From positions 1-9,523 of the forward strand of contig JAISNE010000228.1 of the NCBI GenBank assembly GCA_031276375.1: 9,523 bases of DNA, given 5' to 3'. This stretch comes from Accumulibacter sp. (GTDB taxonomy: Bacteria; Pseudomonadota; Gammaproteobacteria; Burkholderiales; Rhodocyclaceae). Positions 8,315 through 9,523 of this stretch are shown here, one piece after another. The position numbers and the translations under genes were made by a program. The notes under the pieces are model-generated. The model was not told the origin of the DNA. It ran no database searches and saw nothing but the letters and a program-made list of their open reading frames with translations. Within the stretch, counting starts at the first letter, position 1. Each line of letters starts with the position of its first letter.

Positions 8315-8349
8315 CTGGCTTGGCGGTGAGCTTGCGAACCCCGAGCCAG
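8315..8349. repeat. REP-like hairpin, left copy
   Basis: CTGGCTTGG (8315-8323) pairs with CCGAGCCAG (8341-8349), 9 bp with one G-U. The loop carries TGAGC-TT-GCGAACCCC (8327-8342). A nearly identical core, TGAGC-AAA-GCGAACCCC, recurs at 8935-8951 on the other side of the AT-rich membrane gene. Two imperfect hairpins with a shared core are typical of intergenic REP/MITE-type elements. Confidence 0.5.
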
Positions 8350-8376
8350 GCAGGCTGGTTGATGACGGGATCAGCC

Positions 8377-8898
8377 ATGAATCATCGTGATGATTGCGAG
8401 TGCCAAGAAATGGTGTATTTAAAAAAAAACCAAAAAGGGCTAACCGCGATCCCATTCCTTATTTTTTTTGTTGCGACTGCTTCTGCGTATTGTGTGAGCA
8501 ATTATGTTTTTGGCAAAACGGAAGACATGGAAAAAGCCATTTTATTTGGTTTTTTTGCATTTATTGTATGGTACGTGCCATCAGTATATTATATGATGAA
8601 GGATCATGCGGATCGTTCAAGTGATGGCAATGTTGAATTGAATGATGCCCAGAGCGAATCCGAAAAGAAATTTTCAAATATATTTGAGATAGTGAGTTTT
8701 ATTGTTGGGTGGACATCATCGTCTTGTGTGGCGGCATATATTGTTTTTAAATTAAATAATTTTTACCTGGCATTGATTGGTTGTTTTCTTATGTATGTTA
8801 TTGTGACTCTGATATTTGATGGTGTTGAAAAGTATATTCTTGGAAAAAGTAAGGGAAGGGATACGAAGCATATGCGGGAGGATGAATTTCTGGAATAG
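8377..8898 (+). CDS. Hypothetical AT-rich protein with four membrane segments
   Basis: I recognise no family. From the ATG at 8377 the product is 173 residues. Counted from that start, four hydrophobic stretches lie at about 22-45 (AIPFLIFFVATASAYCVSNY), 52-72 (ILFGFFAFIVWYVPSVYYMM), 104-126 (IVSFIVGWTSSSCVAAYIVF) and 130-150 (YLALIGCFLMYVIVTLIF). An acidic, Ser/Asp/Glu-rich loop separates helices 2 and 3, and the tail is charged, ending REDEFLE. This is an inner-membrane protein by appearance. GGGA lies 6 bases before 8377; an ATG at 8410, with only a weak AAGAA upstream, is an alternative that would trim 11 residues. Codon use is strikingly AT-rich against the upstream operon, suggesting horizontal acquisition. 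It stands alone on this strand, facing another small membrane gene. Confidence 0.65.
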   Translation: MNHRDDCECQEMVYLKKNQKGLTAIPFLIFFVATASAYCVSNYVFGKTEDMEKAILFGFFAFIVWYVPSVYYMMKDHADRSSDGNVELNDAQSESEKKFSNIFEIVSFIVGWTSSSCVAAYIVFKLNNFYLALIGCFLMYVIVTLIFDGVEKYILGKSKGRDTKHMREDEFLE

Positions 8899-8957
8899 CC
8901 CGCCTAGGCCGGGATGATCCCGCATGGGTTGGAATGAGCAAAGCGAACCCCACCATC
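8899..8957. repeat. REP-like palindromic repeat, right copy
   Basis: This GC-rich patch in AT-rich surroundings starts at the stop of the membrane gene. It contains CCCG (8899-8902) facing CGGG (8910-8913), the CCTAGG palindrome, GGGAT-G-ATCCC (8911-8921), and GGGTT (8926-8930) facing AACCC (8946-8950). The core TGAGC-AAA-GCGAACCCC (8935-8951) matches the left copy at 8327-8342 in the same orientation. It could act as a transcript 3'-end stabiliser or reflect a transposable REP/MITE. From 8958 to 9004 I see no further feature. Confidence 0.5.
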
Positions 8958-9004
8958 AAATGCCTCACCCGTTTTGCTAAGCGGGCTGTTGCATCGTTGA
9001 ATGA

Positions 9005-9367
9005 TTAAGATGATATCATCCTATTGCTTAATTCGAAGGAAATAAATACGGGAATGATTTTTATCAAAAACAGCGCGAATAGTTTATTTATCTTCTCAAG
9101 ACAAGTATACCACTTGATTAACAAATAATGTATTGCAAATAAAAATACAAAAGTGACAAAACCAAAAAAATCATGAAGAAATACTGGAATGCGAATGCCG
9201 GTTAATGCCCGGATAAAAAACATAAAAACAGCAATTACCGGGATCAATACACAAAACGTATTGGCCGCATCGATCATCCATACTTCCACAGTTTCCTTAT
9301 CAGAAGGAGGAGGGCATTTCATCCAGGTAACAGGATTAATAAGAGGATACATCGATCCATCTTCCAT
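9005..9367 (-). CDS. Hypothetical AT-rich protein with three membrane segments
   Basis: I do not recognise this 120-residue product. The soluble N-terminus (about 1-35) contains CPPPSDKETVEVW. Three hydrophobic stretches follow at about 38-56 (FCVLIPVIAVFMFFI), 66-86 (FFGFVTFVFLFAIHYLLI) and 95-113 (LFALFLIKIIPVFISFEL). The ATG at 9365-9367 has no good ribosome site; the in-frame ATG at 9350-9352, with GGAAG 8 bases upstream, may be the real start and would give 115 residues. It begins 18 bases after the stop of an open frame entering from the window edge, in the same frame and strand, so the two may be cotranscribed. The stop overlaps a region containing the perfect palindrome GATGATATCATC (9009-9020). 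Small size, membrane character and position after another gene would fit an immunity protein, but this is speculative. Confidence 0.55.
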   Translation of the reverse strand: MEDGSMYPLINPVTWMKCPPPSDKETVEVWMIDAANTFCVLIPVIAVFMFFIRALTGIRIPVFLHDFFGFVTFVFLFAIHYLLIKWYTCLEKINKLFALFLIKIIPVFISFELSNRMISS

Positions 9368-9385
9368 GGCTAAAGCGATAAGTGG

Positions 9386-9523
9386 TCATGGATATTCGTT
9401 TTCCCTTGTAAATGACGGGGGATCGGTGCCGTTTTGTTTTCTTCTTCGTCGTGTTTTCATGTGTGCTTCCTTCTGTCCCGCCATCCGCTTGCTTTCCGAC
9501 CCGCTGGACTTGCTTCGTGACGC
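9386..9523 (-). CDS. C-terminal end of an unidentified gene cut by the window edge
   Basis: The minus strand is open from the last base of the window to a TGA at 9386-9388, giving 45 residues. The segment is hydrophilic and strongly basic, rich in Ser, Lys and Arg, with KTRRRRKQNG in the middle and ending FTRENEYP. No family is recognisable. Alternatively, translation may begin at the ATG at 9458-9460, which has AAGGA 7 bases upstream, giving only 24 residues. An ATG at 9387-9389 overlaps the TGA (ATGA) but opens a frame of only 17 codons. Whether this is a long gene's tail needs the adjacent sequence. Confidence 0.35.
   Translation of the reverse strand, partial: ASRSKSSGSESKRMAGQKEAHMKTRRRRKQNGTDPPSFTRENEYP

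Noticed and set aside
8899..9004. tRNA or small structured RNA gene
   Set aside because: The palindromes do not form a cloverleaf, there is no TTC-x-A arm motif, and the core sequence is shared with the hairpin at 8315-8349, so a REP-like repeat fits better.
8185..9523. CRISPR array
   Set aside because: The repeated core occurs only twice, about 600 bp apart, with a gene between; there is no regular spacer pattern.

Overview
This window looks like a GC-rich betaproteobacterial chromosome. The gene set (aspartase, Asp/Glu racemase and a biotin transcarboxylase-type cluster) suggests a propionate-forming relative of Rhodocyclales such as Propionivibrio. That placement is inferred from gene content and composition, not from a phylogenetic marker. 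From about 8400 to the right edge the DNA turns AT-rich and looks like an accessory insertion.

Layout. Bases 14-940 (minus) encode a LysR-type regulator. It is divergent from aspA (1154-2575), and the shared 213-bp intergenic region carries a candidate LysR-box and overlapping divergent promoters. Downstream of aspA on the same strand, 2695-4128 encodes a double-length Asp/Glu racemase. Its C-terminal half is intact, while its N-terminal half has lost one catalytic cysteine. A 254-bp gap with several hairpins follows, including a terminator- or attenuator-like hairpin at 4310-4344. Next comes a three-gene operon: a 12S-type acyl-CoA carboxyltransferase (4383-5933), a 69-aa protein (5950-6159) and a 5S-type carboxyltransferase fused to a biotinyl domain (6202-8184). 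The operon ends at a strong intrinsic terminator (8205-8244).

The right end (8245-9523) holds a short remnant resembling the start of a formylglycine-generating-enzyme domain, then an AT-rich four-helix membrane protein gene (8377-8898) bracketed by two related REP-like hairpins. On the minus strand are a second small membrane protein gene (9005-9367) and, just upstream of it, an open frame that runs off the window edge.

How the genes may work together. The racemase could convert D-aspartate to L-aspartate, and aspartase would release ammonia and fumarate. Fumarate reduced to succinate can enter the methylmalonyl-CoA route. The three-gene cluster has the parts of a methylmalonyl-CoA:pyruvate transcarboxylase, which would form propionyl-CoA while regenerating oxaloacetate. 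No biotin carboxylase and no membrane decarboxylase subunit lies in the window, which favours transcarboxylation over ATP-dependent carboxylation or sodium-pumping decarboxylation. The most novel elements are the small protein between the two carboxyltransferase genes and the didomain racemase.
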